Assembly (NCBI GenBank): GCA_017889725.1
Contig: JAGGAE010000005.1
Location: 1 to 62,091 of the forward strand
DNA from: Bacillota bacterium
GTDB lineage: Bacteria > Bacillota > Negativicutes > Sporomusales > CTSoil-080
Direction of reading: 5' to 3'
DNA length: 62,091 nucleotides
Shown here: positions 1-8,828 of the stretch, piece by piece
How the letters are laid out: each line of letters starts with the position of its first letter
Numbering within the stretch: position 1 is the first letter of the stretch
Program-made: the position numbers and the translations under genes
The notes under the pieces: model-generated
Database searches by the model: none
What the model was told of the DNA's origin: nothing
What the model saw: only the letters and a program-made list of their open reading frames with translations

Positions 1-552
1 AATTAACACATAGGCAAACGCCGGCCCGCTGCCAGATAACCCGGTTACAGCATCCATCGCGTTCTCACTTACCACTACCGCCCGCCCAACAGAAGAAAAA
101 ATACTTAGGGCCAGTTCACCCATATCAGGCGTAGCCGCCTTTCCCAGAGCAATGGCCGACATCCCGGCTGACACGGCTACCGGGGTATTGGGCATAACCC
201 GTATAATAGGTACGCCTGACAGTTTTTCTTCTAATACAGCAAGAGTAATCCCTGCAGCGATGGAAATTGTCACCGTGTTACGCGAAACCGCGCCGGAAAT
301 TTCATCTAATACCCCTTGGATTACTTGCGGTTTTACGGCCAAAATCAAAATATCGGCTTGCCTTACTACTGACAGACTATCATAAGTTGTGGCAACTTTA
401 TAGTTATCGGCTAAATAAGCCAAACGATCTTTAGATACATCGCTAACGCTGATTTGCCCGGCTTCCACTAGCTCAGCAGCCACCAACCCCCGAATCAGCG
501 CCTCCGCCATCGCTCCGCCGCCTATAAAACTTATCTTCTTATCTTTTAGCAT
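1..552 (-). CDS. proC: Pyrroline-5-carboxylate reductase, partial (3' end outside window)
   Basis: Catalyses the last step of proline synthesis, NAD(P)H reduction of pyrroline-5-carboxylate, in the cytoplasm. The ORF track misses it because no stop lies in the window. Translating the minus strand from the ATG at 552 gives MLKDKKISFIGGGAMAEALIRG, a Rossmann glycine-rich nucleotide-binding loop. It is followed by AVKPQV, RVMPNTP and a GLSGSGPAF stretch near the visible end, all typical of ProC. About 184 of the usual ~265-270 residues are present, the rest being cut by the window start. A TAGGAGGA ribosome binding site precedes the start. It lies just downstream of sepF on the same strand, an order common in the ylm/sepF region of Firmicutes. 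Confidence 0.93.
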   Translation of the reverse strand, partial: MLKDKKISFIGGGAMAEALIRGLVAAELVEAGQISVSDVSKDRLAYLADNYKVATTYDSLSVVRQADILILAVKPQVIQGVLDEISGAVSRNTVTISIAAGITLAVLEEKLSGVPIIRVMPNTPVAVSAGMSAIALGKAATPDMGELALSIFSSVGRAVVVSENAMDAVTGLSGSGPAFAYVLI

Positions 553-586
553 ATATTCCTCCTAGTTTCGGCGGTCTAAATAGCAT

Positions 587-1015
587 TTATTTTTTGTTGC
601 CCCAAGGGATAAACGATCTATCATTCTCTTCTCTAGAGCTATAACTAACATCTACATTATTAGGCGCACATAAGAAGATGTGGTTTCCTATCTTCTGGAT
701 ACTGCCACTTAACGCATACGTGGTTCCGCTGACAAAATCAATCATCCGTTTCGCCACATCCGCATCGGTGTTCTCCAAATTAACCACAACCGGCTTGCGG
801 CTTTTTAAATGCTCAGCCACATGCTGTGCATCATCAAAAGATACTGGTTCCACTACCATGACTTTCACCTGTTTAGCAGCAGTAGGTAAATTTACCAGAT
901 TACCTTTTTTCGCTCTGGGTTCAGCATCCTCATGATGAACAGCCATTTCTTCTTCCCCAACTTCTTCCGTTTCTAAAAGTCCAAGTCCGCCCCAAACCTT
1001 TTCCATAAATTTCAT
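587..1015 (-). CDS. sepF: Cell division protein SepF
   Basis: SepF is a membrane-associated protein that bundles FtsZ filaments and ties the Z-ring to the membrane. The N-terminus MKFMEKVWGGLGL is the amphipathic membrane-targeting helix. An acidic linker follows, then the C-terminal SepF domain (VKVMVVEPVSFDDAQHVAEHLKSRKPVVVNLENTD). I start at the ATG at 1015 because the GTG-GGG-GGT codons just upstream form the ribosome binding site, so the track's first five residues are not translated. The product is about 142 aa, normal for the family. It directly follows yggS and precedes proC, as in the ylmE-ylmF locus of Bacillus. Confidence 0.95.
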   Translation of the reverse strand: MKFMEKVWGGLGLLETEEVGEEEMAVHHEDAEPRAKKGNLVNLPTAAKQVKVMVVEPVSFDDAQHVAEHLKSRKPVVVNLENTDADVAKRMIDFVSGTTYALSGSIQKIGNHIFLCAPNNVDVSYSSREENDRSFIPWGNKK

Positions 1016-1030
1016 TGCTATACCCCCCAC

Positions 1031-1732
1031 TTAATAATTACGCGAACCAAAAATTCCTGTTCCAACTCTGATTAAATTCGCACCCTCTTCTATCGCCACG
1101 GCATAGTCATTCGTCATTCCCATCGAAAGCCACTCCATATGAGTATTCGGAATATTTGCGGCCTTAAGCTTACTAAACCATCGATATAATTCCTTGAAGA
1201 TAGGCCTGGCCTCTTCAGCATCCTCATAGTACGGTGCTATAGTCATAAGTCCGCACAACCGTACATGCTCAAGCAAACTCGCTGTTTGTGTAAGTTCAAA
1301 TAACTCATCCGGCCTTATCCCAAACTTTGTATCTTCGTCAGCTACATTAACCTGAATGAGTATATCCTGGCGTTTACCCATTTTGCCAGCTATTCGATTA
1401 ATTTCTTCAGCCAGCCGTTGGCTGTCTACTGAATGGATTAAATCAAACTGTTCTACGGCTTGACGAACTTTGTTAGTCTGCAAATGGCCAATCAAATGCC
1501 ATTCGACAGTATGTCCTATTTTTTCCGCTTTGGATAGCGCTTCCTGAACCCGGTTTTCCCCTATAGCTTGCATTCCGCAAGAAATTGCTTCACAGGCTAG
1601 CTCAGCGGGGTGATTTTTGGTAACAGCAACAAGCTTCACTGTATTGCCGGTTCCGGTAAGTGACAACTCCCTCCGGGACAGCGCCGCCCTTATTTGATCT
1701 TGGATACTGTTTATGTTTTCAGCAATTATCAT
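1031..1732 (-). CDS. yggS: YggS/YlmE family PLP homeostasis protein
   Basis: A single-domain fold-III PLP-binding protein of the YggS/PROSC family, thought to buffer pyridoxal phosphate and affect amino-acid metabolism; it has no established catalytic reaction. The PLP lysine lies in LVAVTKNHPAEL near the N-terminus. The family motifs GENRVQE, WHLIGHLQTNK, HSVDS and LSMGMTNDY are all present, and the protein ends with the usual IRVGTGIFGSR. I prefer the ATG at 1732 because GGAGG lies 7-8 nt before it, inside the seven extra residues of the longer ORF. It is immediately followed by sepF and is probably the first gene of the operon. Confidence 0.95.
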   Translation of the reverse strand: MIIAENINSIQDQIRAALSRRELSLTGTGNTVKLVAVTKNHPAELACEAISCGMQAIGENRVQEALSKAEKIGHTVEWHLIGHLQTNKVRQAVEQFDLIHSVDSQRLAEEINRIAGKMGKRQDILIQVNVADEDTKFGIRPDELFELTQTASLLEHVRLCGLMTIAPYYEDAEEARPIFKELYRWFSKLKAANIPNTHMEWLSMGMTNDYAVAIEEGANLIRVGTGIFGSRNY

Positions 1733-1798
1733 GGATAAATCCTCCACTGCCATTATTATTCGCTCATTTATAGTTTTCTCCTCTTATGTTATGGTATT

Positions 1799-1828
1799 AT
1801 TATACTTTTTTATGTTTCTATTAATCAA
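1799..1828 (-). promoter_or_regulatory. Predicted sigma-A promoter of yggS-sepF-proC
   Basis: On the minus strand TTGATT, an 18-nt spacer and a perfect TATAAT lie about 65 nt upstream of yggS. The ~350-bp gap between yggS and the divergent MFS gene contains nothing else I can assign apart from a weak TTGATA-like element on the plus strand. Confidence 0.6.
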
Positions 1829-2080
1829 TAGTCCAGGCGGCTAAGAACACTATATTTACTGGTTTTTTCTATTTTTTTTATTACTGGCGCGAGATGTAAA
1901 ATGAGACCCTAGTCCTATTCTCATAAACAACCAATTTTACTCCCCCTCTCCGCGAAACTACAAAATAATACAGGTACTTGATAACGCTCTGATAAGTTGT
2001 TACCATTAATCTGTATGTAAACTTTTCCCCAGCTTTGCCTTAAGTTTTTATTGTACTATTTCAGGAGGCTTGATTGCAGC

Positions 2081-3505
2081 ATGACTAATACATTATCCAA
2101 TCCAATACATAACCCCTGGCTTATACTGACAGTTACTGCTACCGGAACTTTTATGGCAACACTTGATGCTGGCATTGTCAGTGTAGCCTTGCCTACCATT
2201 ACTGCCAGCTTTCAAGCTGATTTACCTCTGGCCCAATGGGTAGTATCGGCGTATCTCTTAGTCATTTCGAGCTTATTGCCTATTTTTGGCCGGGCGGGAG
2301 ATATGTACGGACACCGTCTTGTTTATACGAGCGGCTTTGTTGTGTTTACGGTAAGTTCCATTGCCTGCGGTCTTTCTCATAGCATAGGCTCACTTATAGC
2401 TATGCGTGTCTTACAGGCCATTGGCGCTTCTATGCTTATGGCAAACGCCCCCGGAATTGTCGCCCGCGCATTCCCCCCTTCTCTTCGCGGCCGCGCCTTA
2501 GGCATAAACGGCACAGTAGTAGCCTTAGGCAGTATGACCGGGCCGGGCCTCGGCGGATTACTAGTCGGCACTTTGGGATGGCAATCCATTTTTTTTGTCA
2601 ATATTCCCGTGGGTATCGCCGGAATTATGCTGGCGCGAATATTTTTGCCATCTGGTGAAAAAAAGCATGACGAAACCTTTGATTTTAAAGGTGCCGCTTG
2701 CTTTTCTCTGGGTATTTGTATTCTCCTCTTAGTCCTGTCTCACGGAGTAGACTGGGGCTGGACCTCCTTTTATGTAAAAGCCGGCTTTACCGTCTCCATT
2801 TTATCCTTCTTTTTATTTTTTCACATAGAAAAGCGGACGGAACATCCTATGATTGATTTATCTTTATTTCGCATCCGCCCCTTTCTGGCAGGCAACTTGT
2901 CTGGGTTGCTGTCCTTTATGGCCGTGTTTTGCAATTCCATTATGCTTCCTTTTTATCTCAGCACCGTTCTTCAGCTCTCGCCAACCCAAATCGGCCTACT
3001 CATCACGCCATTCCCTTTAATCATGGCGGTAACCGCACCATTTAGCGGATACTTGTCTGATAAGATAAGTCCGGTCATTCTAACTACCGGCGGCCTGGCA
3101 ATCACAACAGCAGGATTATTAGTCCTATCGACATTAGGAACAACAACCTCACTCTGGCAAATTGCCATTATGCAAGGTGTACTCGGCCTCGGCAACGGGT
3201 TCTTTCAGGCCCCTAATAATAATAGTGTAATGAGTTCGGTGCCCCAGAGCAAAACTGGCATTGCAGGCAGTATAAACGCTTTGATGCGTAATCTCGGCAT
3301 GGTGACCGGAACGGCAGCAGCCGTTTCCGTTTTTGAAAACCACCGTCGTTATTTACTGGCCGACATCGCCCAACCAGATCATGTGCAAACCATTGCCGCC
3401 TTTTTATCTGGATATCATTCAGCCTTACTGGTTGGCGCTGCCTTCGCCGCGATAGGCGCATTTATATCCCTCAACCGCAAAGCCCACTTTGCCCCCAATA
3501 AATAA
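2081..3505 (+). CDS. MFS drug exporter, DHA2 (14-TM) family
   Basis: A proton-driven multidrug exporter of the EmrB/QacA type in the inner membrane. The sequence is strongly hydrophobic with about 14 predicted membrane spans. It carries the N-terminal DHA2 signature LDAGIVSVALPTI (antiporter family signature LDxxIVNVALP) and the loop 2-3 motif GRAGDMYGHR. The start is the ATG at 2081, 12 nt after AGGAGG; the TTG used by the track lies upstream of that site. It is a single-gene unit divergent from yggS and ends at a strong bidirectional hairpin. No adjacent regulator or membrane-fusion gene is present, so the substrate cannot be inferred. Confidence 0.9.
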   Translation: MTNTLSNPIHNPWLILTVTATGTFMATLDAGIVSVALPTITASFQADLPLAQWVVSAYLLVISSLLPIFGRAGDMYGHRLVYTSGFVVFTVSSIACGLSHSIGSLIAMRVLQAIGASMLMANAPGIVARAFPPSLRGRALGINGTVVALGSMTGPGLGGLLVGTLGWQSIFFVNIPVGIAGIMLARIFLPSGEKKHDETFDFKGAACFSLGICILLLVLSHGVDWGWTSFYVKAGFTVSILSFFLFFHIEKRTEHPMIDLSLFRIRPFLAGNLSGLLSFMAVFCNSIMLPFYLSTVLQLSPTQIGLLITPFPLIMAVTAPFSGYLSDKISPVILTTGGLAITTAGLLVLSTLGTTTSLWQIAIMQGVLGLGNGFFQAPNNNSVMSSVPQSKTGIAGSINALMRNLGMVTGTAAAVSVFENHRRYLLADIAQPDHVQTIAAFLSGYHSALLVGAAFAAIGAFISLNRKAHFAPNK

Positions 3506-3517
3506 AAAAGATTAAAT

Positions 3518-3566
3518 AATAAGCGCAATGCAACTACACTTTTTTTGGCAGTTGCTTGCGCTTATT
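3518..3566. terminator. Bidirectional Rho-independent terminator
   Basis: AATAAGCGCAA pairs with TTGCGCTTATT, with a nested GCAACT/AGTTGC stem, between two convergent genes. It serves the MFS gene on plus and the FtsH-like gene on minus. Confidence 0.75.
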
Positions 3567-3591
3567 TACTCTACCCCAATTCAAGAACATT

Positions 3592-5085
3592 TTATGCACA
3601 TTGCTCCGAATTGTTGCCGTTCAGTAACCGGCGGAACTCTTGACCATCCAAATTTTCACATACCAAGAGCAGTTCAACGGTTTTTAACAACACTGAAGCA
3701 TACTGGTTTAAAATATCCTGCACCCGATTTTCGGTTTTTTGAAAAATAGTCACAATCGCCGAATGCAACAAATCTTTCGGCAAATCATCCGGTGAAACAA
3801 TCCCTAATTCAGACATACCTCCATGCACAATCTTGCGAGCCAAGTCAGCCGCCTGCTGAAAGTCACTCGATGCCCCGGTACTGCGGTTTCCGAGTATAAT
3901 CTCCTCCGCAACTGCTCCGGCAAGAGCTACCGCAATTCGTGCTTCGAGATAATCACTAGTATATAGATACAAGTCTTCGCCCGGTGACTGACGAACATAT
4001 CCTAAAGCTTTCCCCCGGGCCGAAACATTGACACTGGCAACCGATCCCGGCTGAACGACCTCGCTCACTATGGCATGTCCGGCTTCATGAACCGCGATCC
4101 GGTGTTTTTCGGATTTTCCTGGCAGTCGGTCCAACTTTTCTCCCATAATGACCTTGTCAATCGCTCCTGCAAGATGATCCATTGTTATTTGATTTACCCC
4201 GTCCCGGAGCGCCATTATCGCCGCTTCATTCACCAGACTTTCGAGATGCGCTCCTGAAAATCCGAAGGTCGCTGTAGCAATCTCCTCTAAAGAGACCTCT
4301 ACTGCCAGGGGTTTATTACGGGTGTGAAGCTTAAGGATGTGATACCTCCCACTCCGGTCCGGCAAATCCACTTGAACCTGACGGTCAAACCGCCCTGGAC
4401 GCAGTAAGGCAGGATCCAGCATGTCTGCTCGGTTGGTTGCCCCAATAACTAAAAGACGGATATCGTCATTCTCTGGCATGCCGTCCATCTGAACTAATAA
4501 CTCATTCAGCGTTTGATCATACTCTAAGTGCCCGGAATTCTGTCCCCTTTTTCCCCCTAAAACTTCAATCTCGTCAATAAAGACCACTGCACTGGGTTTT
4601 CCTAGCTTTTTTGCCAAAGAGCGGGCCTGCTTAAATAACTGTCTAACCCGCTGAGCGCCTACGCCCACATACATCTCCACAAACTCCGAACCGCTTGCGG
4701 CGACAAAAGCAGAATTGGTAAACTGCGCAGCGGCTTTGGCTAACAGGGTTTTTCCGGTTCCCGGCGGCCCATTGAGCAGTAAGCCTTTCAACGGACGAAT
4801 GCCCAACTCACGGATGGCTTCCGCATTGGCAATAAAATGTAACGCCTCTATCAGCTCATTTTTAGCAACCTCTTGACCACCGATATCCTCAAAGGCCACC
4901 GTGCTTTCCCCTTTAGGTTTTTCAAAAACCGCAAACGATTTTCCGCCTGGACGTATGTTACCAAAATAAAACAACGCCCCAGCCACACCGGCAATGAAAA
5001 ATAACGGCCACAAGTTAACTCCCTGCCATATCAAAAAGAAAATCAGCCCTGTTCCTATTCCTAAACCATACTCTATGCACCGCAT
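3592..5085 (-). CDS. Short FtsH-like AAA+ zinc metalloprotease
   Basis: Membrane-anchored ATP-dependent protease of the FtsH family. Two closely spaced hydrophobic segments lie at about residues 5-22 and 25-42, with only a few residues between them. The AAA module follows: Walker A GPPGTGKT (~107), Walker B VVFIDEIE (~168), and a second region of homology with LRPGRFDR (~229). The peptidase domain has the HEAGH zinc site (~334) and the downstream TGASSDFQQA aspartate. At 497 aa it is ~100-150 residues shorter than housekeeping FtsH, lacking the extracytoplasmic domain between the two spans and part of the C-terminal tail. The ATG at 5085 has GGAGG 7 nt upstream and overlaps the previous gene's stop (TGATG), so the pair is translationally coupled. 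It is likely an accessory FtsH paralogue. Confidence 0.88.
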   Translation of the reverse strand: MRCIEYGLGIGTGLIFFLIWQGVNLWPLFFIAGVAGALFYFGNIRPGGKSFAVFEKPKGESTVAFEDIGGQEVAKNELIEALHFIANAEAIRELGIRPLKGLLLNGPPGTGKTLLAKAAAQFTNSAFVAASGSEFVEMYVGVGAQRVRQLFKQARSLAKKLGKPSAVVFIDEIEVLGGKRGQNSGHLEYDQTLNELLVQMDGMPENDDIRLLVIGATNRADMLDPALLRPGRFDRQVQVDLPDRSGRYHILKLHTRNKPLAVEVSLEEIATATFGFSGAHLESLVNEAAIMALRDGVNQITMDHLAGAIDKVIMGEKLDRLPGKSEKHRIAVHEAGHAIVSEVVQPGSVASVNVSARGKALGYVRQSPGEDLYLYTSDYLEARIAVALAGAVAEEIILGNRSTGASSDFQQAADLARKIVHGGMSELGIVSPDDLPKDLLHSAIVTIFQKTENRVQDILNQYASVLLKTVELLLVCENLDGQEFRRLLNGNNSEQCA

Positions 5086-5624
5086 CACTTCACCTCCTGA
5101 TCTGCGCTTGTCCGGGGTACTACCGAGTACAGTGCAGCCTGCCCGTGAGTAAGCGATACATACATATATTTACTGTCCACATACACCTTTGCCTCTACTT
5201 GACTAGCCGCCGCCCTTGTCTTAACCGCTTCGGCCATCGCTGAAAACTTACCGGTTACCACCGCTTCCTGCACATAATAATGAGTATCATAATAGACTTT
5301 TTCCAATTCCGGAGTCCGACGGTCCTTTAATATGACCGAAAAAGGCTTACGCCCTAACACATTTTGACTTACTGATAAAATCTCATTATATGTTTTCTGC
5401 AAATCACTCACCTCTCCGAGTGAAACCACGATTACTGGCCGGTCAGCATTTTTACCGATATTTGACCATGTTACTTCCTCAACGCCAGCAATGCCCTGAA
5501 TGCCTTTATCCAGCGGTTGCACTACCCCGTATTTACTCCATAACTGCTGGGCAGATACCAGTACCACGACAGTGACTAACAGGGCAGTTAAATATCTCAC
5601 CCATTTATTGTCATTCCAAGTCAT
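5085..5624 (-). CDS. Single-span membrane protein coupled to the FtsH-like protease
   Basis: I do not recognise the family. The 179-aa product has a short basic/polar N-terminus, one transmembrane segment (YLTALLVTVVVLVSA, ~10-25) and a soluble domain of about 150 residues. Charge distribution and the absence of a cleavable signal suggest an N-in anchor with the domain outside the inner membrane. The stop overlaps the start of the FtsH-like gene and the ribosome binding site of that gene lies within its last codons, so the two proteins are probably made in similar amounts. A working idea is that it provides the extracytoplasmic part missing from the protease, or regulates it as HflKC does for FtsH. 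That is inference only. Confidence 0.75.
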   Translation of the reverse strand: MTWNDNKWVRYLTALLVTVVVLVSAQQLWSKYGVVQPLDKGIQGIAGVEEVTWSNIGKNADRPVIVVSLGEVSDLQKTYNEILSVSQNVLGRKPFSVILKDRRTPELEKVYYDTHYYVQEAVVTGKFSAMAEAVKTRAAASQVEAKVYVDSKYMYVSLTHGQAALYSVVPRTSADQEVK

Positions 5625-5788
5625 GTTTCTCCTCCCCGCGTCATTTAGTTAACATAATTATAACATTCATCCTCCATTTAGAAAACTTGTACTAATTGGC
5701 ATAAAATTTGATGATGAGCTCATACTATATCTGAGTTAAAATCAACCCTGATAATACTTGATTTGAAAAGTTGAAAGGAGGGTATTTT

Positions 5789-5983
5789 TTGGACAGAGCG
5801 GCATTAATTTTAGTCATTGTTGGTGCATTCAACTGGTTGCTGGTGGGACTCTTCCAGTATGACCTTGTCGCCAGCCTGTTTGGCGGACAATCTTCACTTA
5901 TCAGTCGAGCCATATATACCTTGGTTGGACTATCCGGGGTATGGACCATTTCCCTACTGTTCCGGGAACGGGATAAAGCGTAA
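5789..5983 (+). CDS. DUF378 family small membrane protein
   Basis: A 64-aa protein with two hydrophobic segments and the DUF378 pattern DRAALILVIVGAFNWLLVGLFQYDLVASLFGG...ISRAIYTLVGLSG. The family is widespread in Firmicutes and has no known function. I start at the TTG at 5789 because AAAGGAGGG ends about 8 nt upstream; the track's earlier TTG is inside that ribosome binding site. It is monocistronic, divergent from the FtsH-like pair. Confidence 0.85.
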   Translation: MDRAALILVIVGAFNWLLVGLFQYDLVASLFGGQSSLISRAIYTLVGLSGVWTISLLFRERDKA

Positions 5984-6030
5984 CCGTTGCCTAACAATAG
6001 GGCCGCAGCTATATACTTCACAGTAGAACA

Positions 6031-6068
6031 CAAAATGGCTGTCCTCAATAAAATTGAGACAGCCATCA
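6031..6068 (-). terminator. Terminator of the his operon
   Basis: ATGGCTGTC and GACAGCCAT flank a CTCAAT/ATTGAG inner stem, followed on the minus strand by TTTTG. It lies just beyond the hisIE stop and before the convergent DUF378 gene. Confidence 0.75.
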
Positions 6069-6096
6069 CTTATGTTTATAATTCTTTACTTAAAAA

Positions 6097-6723
6097 CTAT
6101 TTTCGCCTTCCATCCAGTTCTTTGAATAAATCCGTCGGAGTTAATTTGTGGTAAACTAAAAGTACAAGACAATGATACCAAAGATCTGCCATTTCGTAGA
6201 GAATCTCAGATTGACTGTTGTTTTTAGAAGCAATAATAGTTTCAGCCGCTTCCTCCCCTACTTTTTTAAGTATTTTGTCTTGCCCTTTATTAAATAAATA
6301 GGTTGTATAGGAACCTTCCGCCGGATTTTCCTGGCGATCTTTTATTACTCTAAACAGTTCATAGATGATACTGATCGGTAATTTTTCCCCCTGATTTATT
6401 CCCACACTTTCGACTTTCCGGCTGAAACACGAATACGTGCCCTCGTGACAGGCCACTCCGGTTTGATCCACCTTTACCAGCAGGGTATCTCCATCGCAAT
6501 CATAATACAATTCACGTACCTTCTGAATATGCCCGGATGTTTCTCCCTTATGCCAGAGAGCCTGACGACTACGGCTAAAAAACCAGGTTTCACCGCTTTC
6601 CATCGTTTTTTCAAGCGATTCTTTGTTCATATAGGCTAACATGAGAACTTCACCGCTTGCCGCATCTTGAACAATAGCCGGAATTAGACCATCCTTGTTA
6701 AATGTAATATGCTCCATACTCAT
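6097..6723 (-). CDS. hisIE: Bifunctional phosphoribosyl-AMP cyclohydrolase / phosphoribosyl-ATP pyrophosphatase
   Basis: Carries out steps 2 and 3 of histidine synthesis. The N-terminal HisI half (~1-115) has [24 protein letters not shown] and the zinc/metal cysteines in [27 protein letters not shown]. The C-terminal HisE half (~118-208) has [16 protein letters not shown] and [14 protein letters not shown]. The length, 208 aa, is typical for the fusion. The start overlaps the hisF stop as ATGA, and GGAGG lies upstream, so it is coupled to hisF. It is the last gene of the unit. Confidence 0.97.
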   Translation of the reverse strand: MSMEHITFNKDGLIPAIVQDAASGEVLMLAYMNKESLEKTMESGETWFFSRSRQALWHKGETSGHIQKVRELYYDCDGDTLLVKVDQTGVACHEGTYSCFSRKVESVGINQGEKLPISIIYELFRVIKDRQENPAEGSYTTYLFNKGQDKILKKVGEEAAETIIASKNNSQSEILYEMADLWYHCLVLLVYHKLTPTDLFKELDGRRK

Positions 6724-7478
6724 AGTCTTACCTCCACTCCTCTGGATCGTAAATACTCCTTAACCTGACGTACAGTAAACTGGCCGTAGTGGAAAACAGA
6801 CGCCGCCAGTACAGCATCGGCCTTTCCTGTCGTAAGCACTTCATAAAAATGCTCCATTGTGCCAGCGCCTCCGGAAGCAATTACCGGGACCGCTACCATC
6901 TCGGAGACAGCGGCTGTCAGTTCGAGATCATATCCATCCTTGGTGCCGTCTTTATCCATGCTGGTCAAAAGGATTTCCCCAGCCCCCATTTGAGTAGCCC
7001 GGCACACCCATTCCAACACATCAATTCCAGTCGGCGTACGACCACCGTTAATGAAAACTTCCCATTTACCCGAGCCGACCTTTCTGGCGTCAACTGCCAA
7101 TACAATGCATTGACGACCAAAGCGTTTGGCCCCTTCCGCTAACAGCTCTGGATTTTTTACCGCTGCTGTGTTCAAAGATACTTTATCCGCTCCGGCCTTT
7201 AACATCTTGCGAATGTCCTCGACGGTGCGAATACCGCCGCCAACGGTAAGGGGAATAAACACATTGGAAGCAGTCCCCTTAACTACCTCGACCATAGTAT
7301 CGCGTTCTTCAGCAGAAGCAGTTATATCCAAAAAAACCAGTTCGTCGGCAATTTCTTGATCGTAGACTGAGGCCAGTTCTATAGGATCGCCAGCATCGCG
7401 CAATCCGACAAAGTTAGTGCCTTTCACTACCCGGCCATCTTTGACATCAAGGCATGGGATAATCCTCTTAGTATACAC
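6720..7478 (-). CDS. hisF: Imidazole glycerol phosphate synthase, cyclase subunit
   Basis: With HisH it converts PRFAR to IGP and AICAR, joining histidine synthesis to the purine pathway encoded later in this window. It is a (beta/alpha)8 barrel with the catalytic Asp near the N-terminus ([14 protein letters not shown]) and a second in VLAVDARKV. Both phosphate-binding motifs are present (GGGIRT and [11 protein letters not shown]). The length, 252 aa, is standard. It begins with GTG; the last base of hisA's TAG stop is the first base of this GTG. Confidence 0.97.
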   Translation of the reverse strand: MYTKRIIPCLDVKDGRVVKGTNFVGLRDAGDPIELASVYDQEIADELVFLDITASAEERDTMVEVVKGTASNVFIPLTVGGGIRTVEDIRKMLKAGADKVSLNTAAVKNPELLAEGAKRFGRQCIVLAVDARKVGSGKWEVFINGGRTPTGIDVLEWVCRATQMGAGEILLTSMDKDGTKDGYDLELTAAVSEMVAVPVIASGGAGTMEHFYEVLTTGKADAVLAASVFHYGQFTVRQVKEYLRSRGVEVRL

Positions 7479-8212
7479 TAGTTTTGACCTCCCTTCGCGA
7501 CTTGTATCGCCTGGGTCAGGCTGACCGCTCCGGTGTAAAGTGCTTTGCCGACAATAACGCCTTCCACCCCGTCTTCCCGAGCCTCTTTCACCGCAATAAT
7601 ATCTTCGATGCTGCTGACTCCTCCCGAGGCGATCACCTTAATGCCGGTTGTTTTTGCCAGACTGCGGGTTGCCTTCACATTTACGCCGGTTAGCGTGCCA
7701 TCGCGGGAAATATCCGTATAAATAATCCGGCTAACGCCAACTCCGGCCATACGTACTGCCAAATCTTCCGCGCCGATTCCGCCGGATTCCCCCCAGCCTT
7801 CCACCGCTACCTGCCCGTTGCGAACGTCAATGCCCACTACAACTTGCTCCTGAAATTGGGCGCAAGCGCTTTCCACAAGTGCAGGCTGTTTAACTGCTAC
7901 CGAGCCTACTATAACCCGGGATATTCCCACGTCCAAAAGCATCTTAATATTATCCAGCGTCCTTATACCACCCCCGATTTGAACGGGAATATCGATAGCC
8001 CGGGTAATGGCCTTTACCACATTGAGATTTACCGGTTTACCGGCCAACGCCCCGTCCAAGTCAACAACGTGCAGGTATGTTGCACCCTCTTCTTCCCAGC
8101 GCAATGCCATATCTACCGGATTGTCGGCAAACACTGTTTCCGCATCAAATCGGCCTTCCGTAAGACGGACGCATTTTCCGCCTCGAATGTCAATTGCCGG
8201 AAATATTATCAT
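7478..8212 (-). CDS. hisA: ProFAR isomerase (HisA)
   Basis: Isomerises the aminoaldose ProFAR to the aminoketose PRFAR, step 4 of the pathway. The TIM barrel shows the catalytic Asp in [15 protein letters not shown] and the second in [13 protein letters not shown], with GGGIRT and [11 protein letters not shown] phosphate loops. Its 244 aa is normal. The ATGA overlap with the hisH stop indicates translational coupling. It is homologous to HisF next door, a classical ancient duplication. Confidence 0.97.
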   Translation of the reverse strand: MIIFPAIDIRGGKCVRLTEGRFDAETVFADNPVDMALRWEEEGATYLHVVDLDGALAGKPVNLNVVKAITRAIDIPVQIGGGIRTLDNIKMLLDVGISRVIVGSVAVKQPALVESACAQFQEQVVVGIDVRNGQVAVEGWGESGGIGAEDLAVRMAGVGVSRIIYTDISRDGTLTGVNVKATRSLAKTTGIKVIASGGVSSIEDIIAVKEAREDGVEGVIVGKALYTGAVSLTQAIQVAKGGQN

Positions 8213-8817
8213 GATGCCAGCTCCTTAAAGTTCTGTAGTATTTTTAAACCGACTTCGCCGGACTTCTCAGGATGAAATTGCACTGCATGCACATTGCCCT
8301 TTGACACAGCCGCCGTCAGTGCTTCCCCATAGTCGGTAACTGCGGCAATAATGGAACGGTCAAGAGGCACTGCATGATAACTGTGCACAAAGTATACATA
8401 GGCTGATTCCGGAAGTCCGTTAAAAAGCAAGCTTTCCTTAGGATAGCACAAACTATTCCACCCCATATGCGGAATCTTAAGTCTCGGCGCATTTATTTTT
8501 CGTACCATCCCGGAAAAAACCCCTAACCCCGCTACACCAGGGTCCTCTTCACTACCTTCGAACAGCAATTGTTCCCCCAGGCAAATACCAAGAAAAGGGA
8601 CACCTCTCCCGATAACGTCCCGTATGACATCCACCAAATGATATTCTTGTAAATTTTTCATACAGTCGCCAAAGGCCCCAACACCTGGCAACACCACTTT
8701 ATCCGCGCCCATAATTACTCCGGCATCACTGGTAACAATCACTTCACTGCCCAACTTGATAAACGCTTTCTCCACGCTATGAAGATTGCCCATACCATAG
8801 TCAATAATTGCAATCAT
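8209..8817 (-). CDS. hisH: Imidazole glycerol phosphate synthase, glutaminase subunit
   Basis: A class I glutamine amidotransferase that supplies ammonia to HisF. The nucleophile Cys is in GICLGEQLLFEGSEE, and the His/Glu pair is in HAVQFHPEKSGEVG near the C-terminus. The N-terminal IAIIDYGMGNLHSVEKA is characteristic. GICLGEQ replaces the more usual GICLGMQ, which is a mild variation. Its length is 202 aa. Confidence 0.97.
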   Translation of the reverse strand: MIAIIDYGMGNLHSVEKAFIKLGSEVIVTSDAGVIMGADKVVLPGVGAFGDCMKNLQEYHLVDVIRDVIGRGVPFLGICLGEQLLFEGSEEDPGVAGLGVFSGMVRKINAPRLKIPHMGWNSLCYPKESLLFNGLPESAYVYFVHSYHAVPLDRSIIAAVTDYGEALTAAVSKGNVHAVQFHPEKSGEVGLKILQNFKELAS

Positions 8818-8828
8818 ACTTTATCCCC

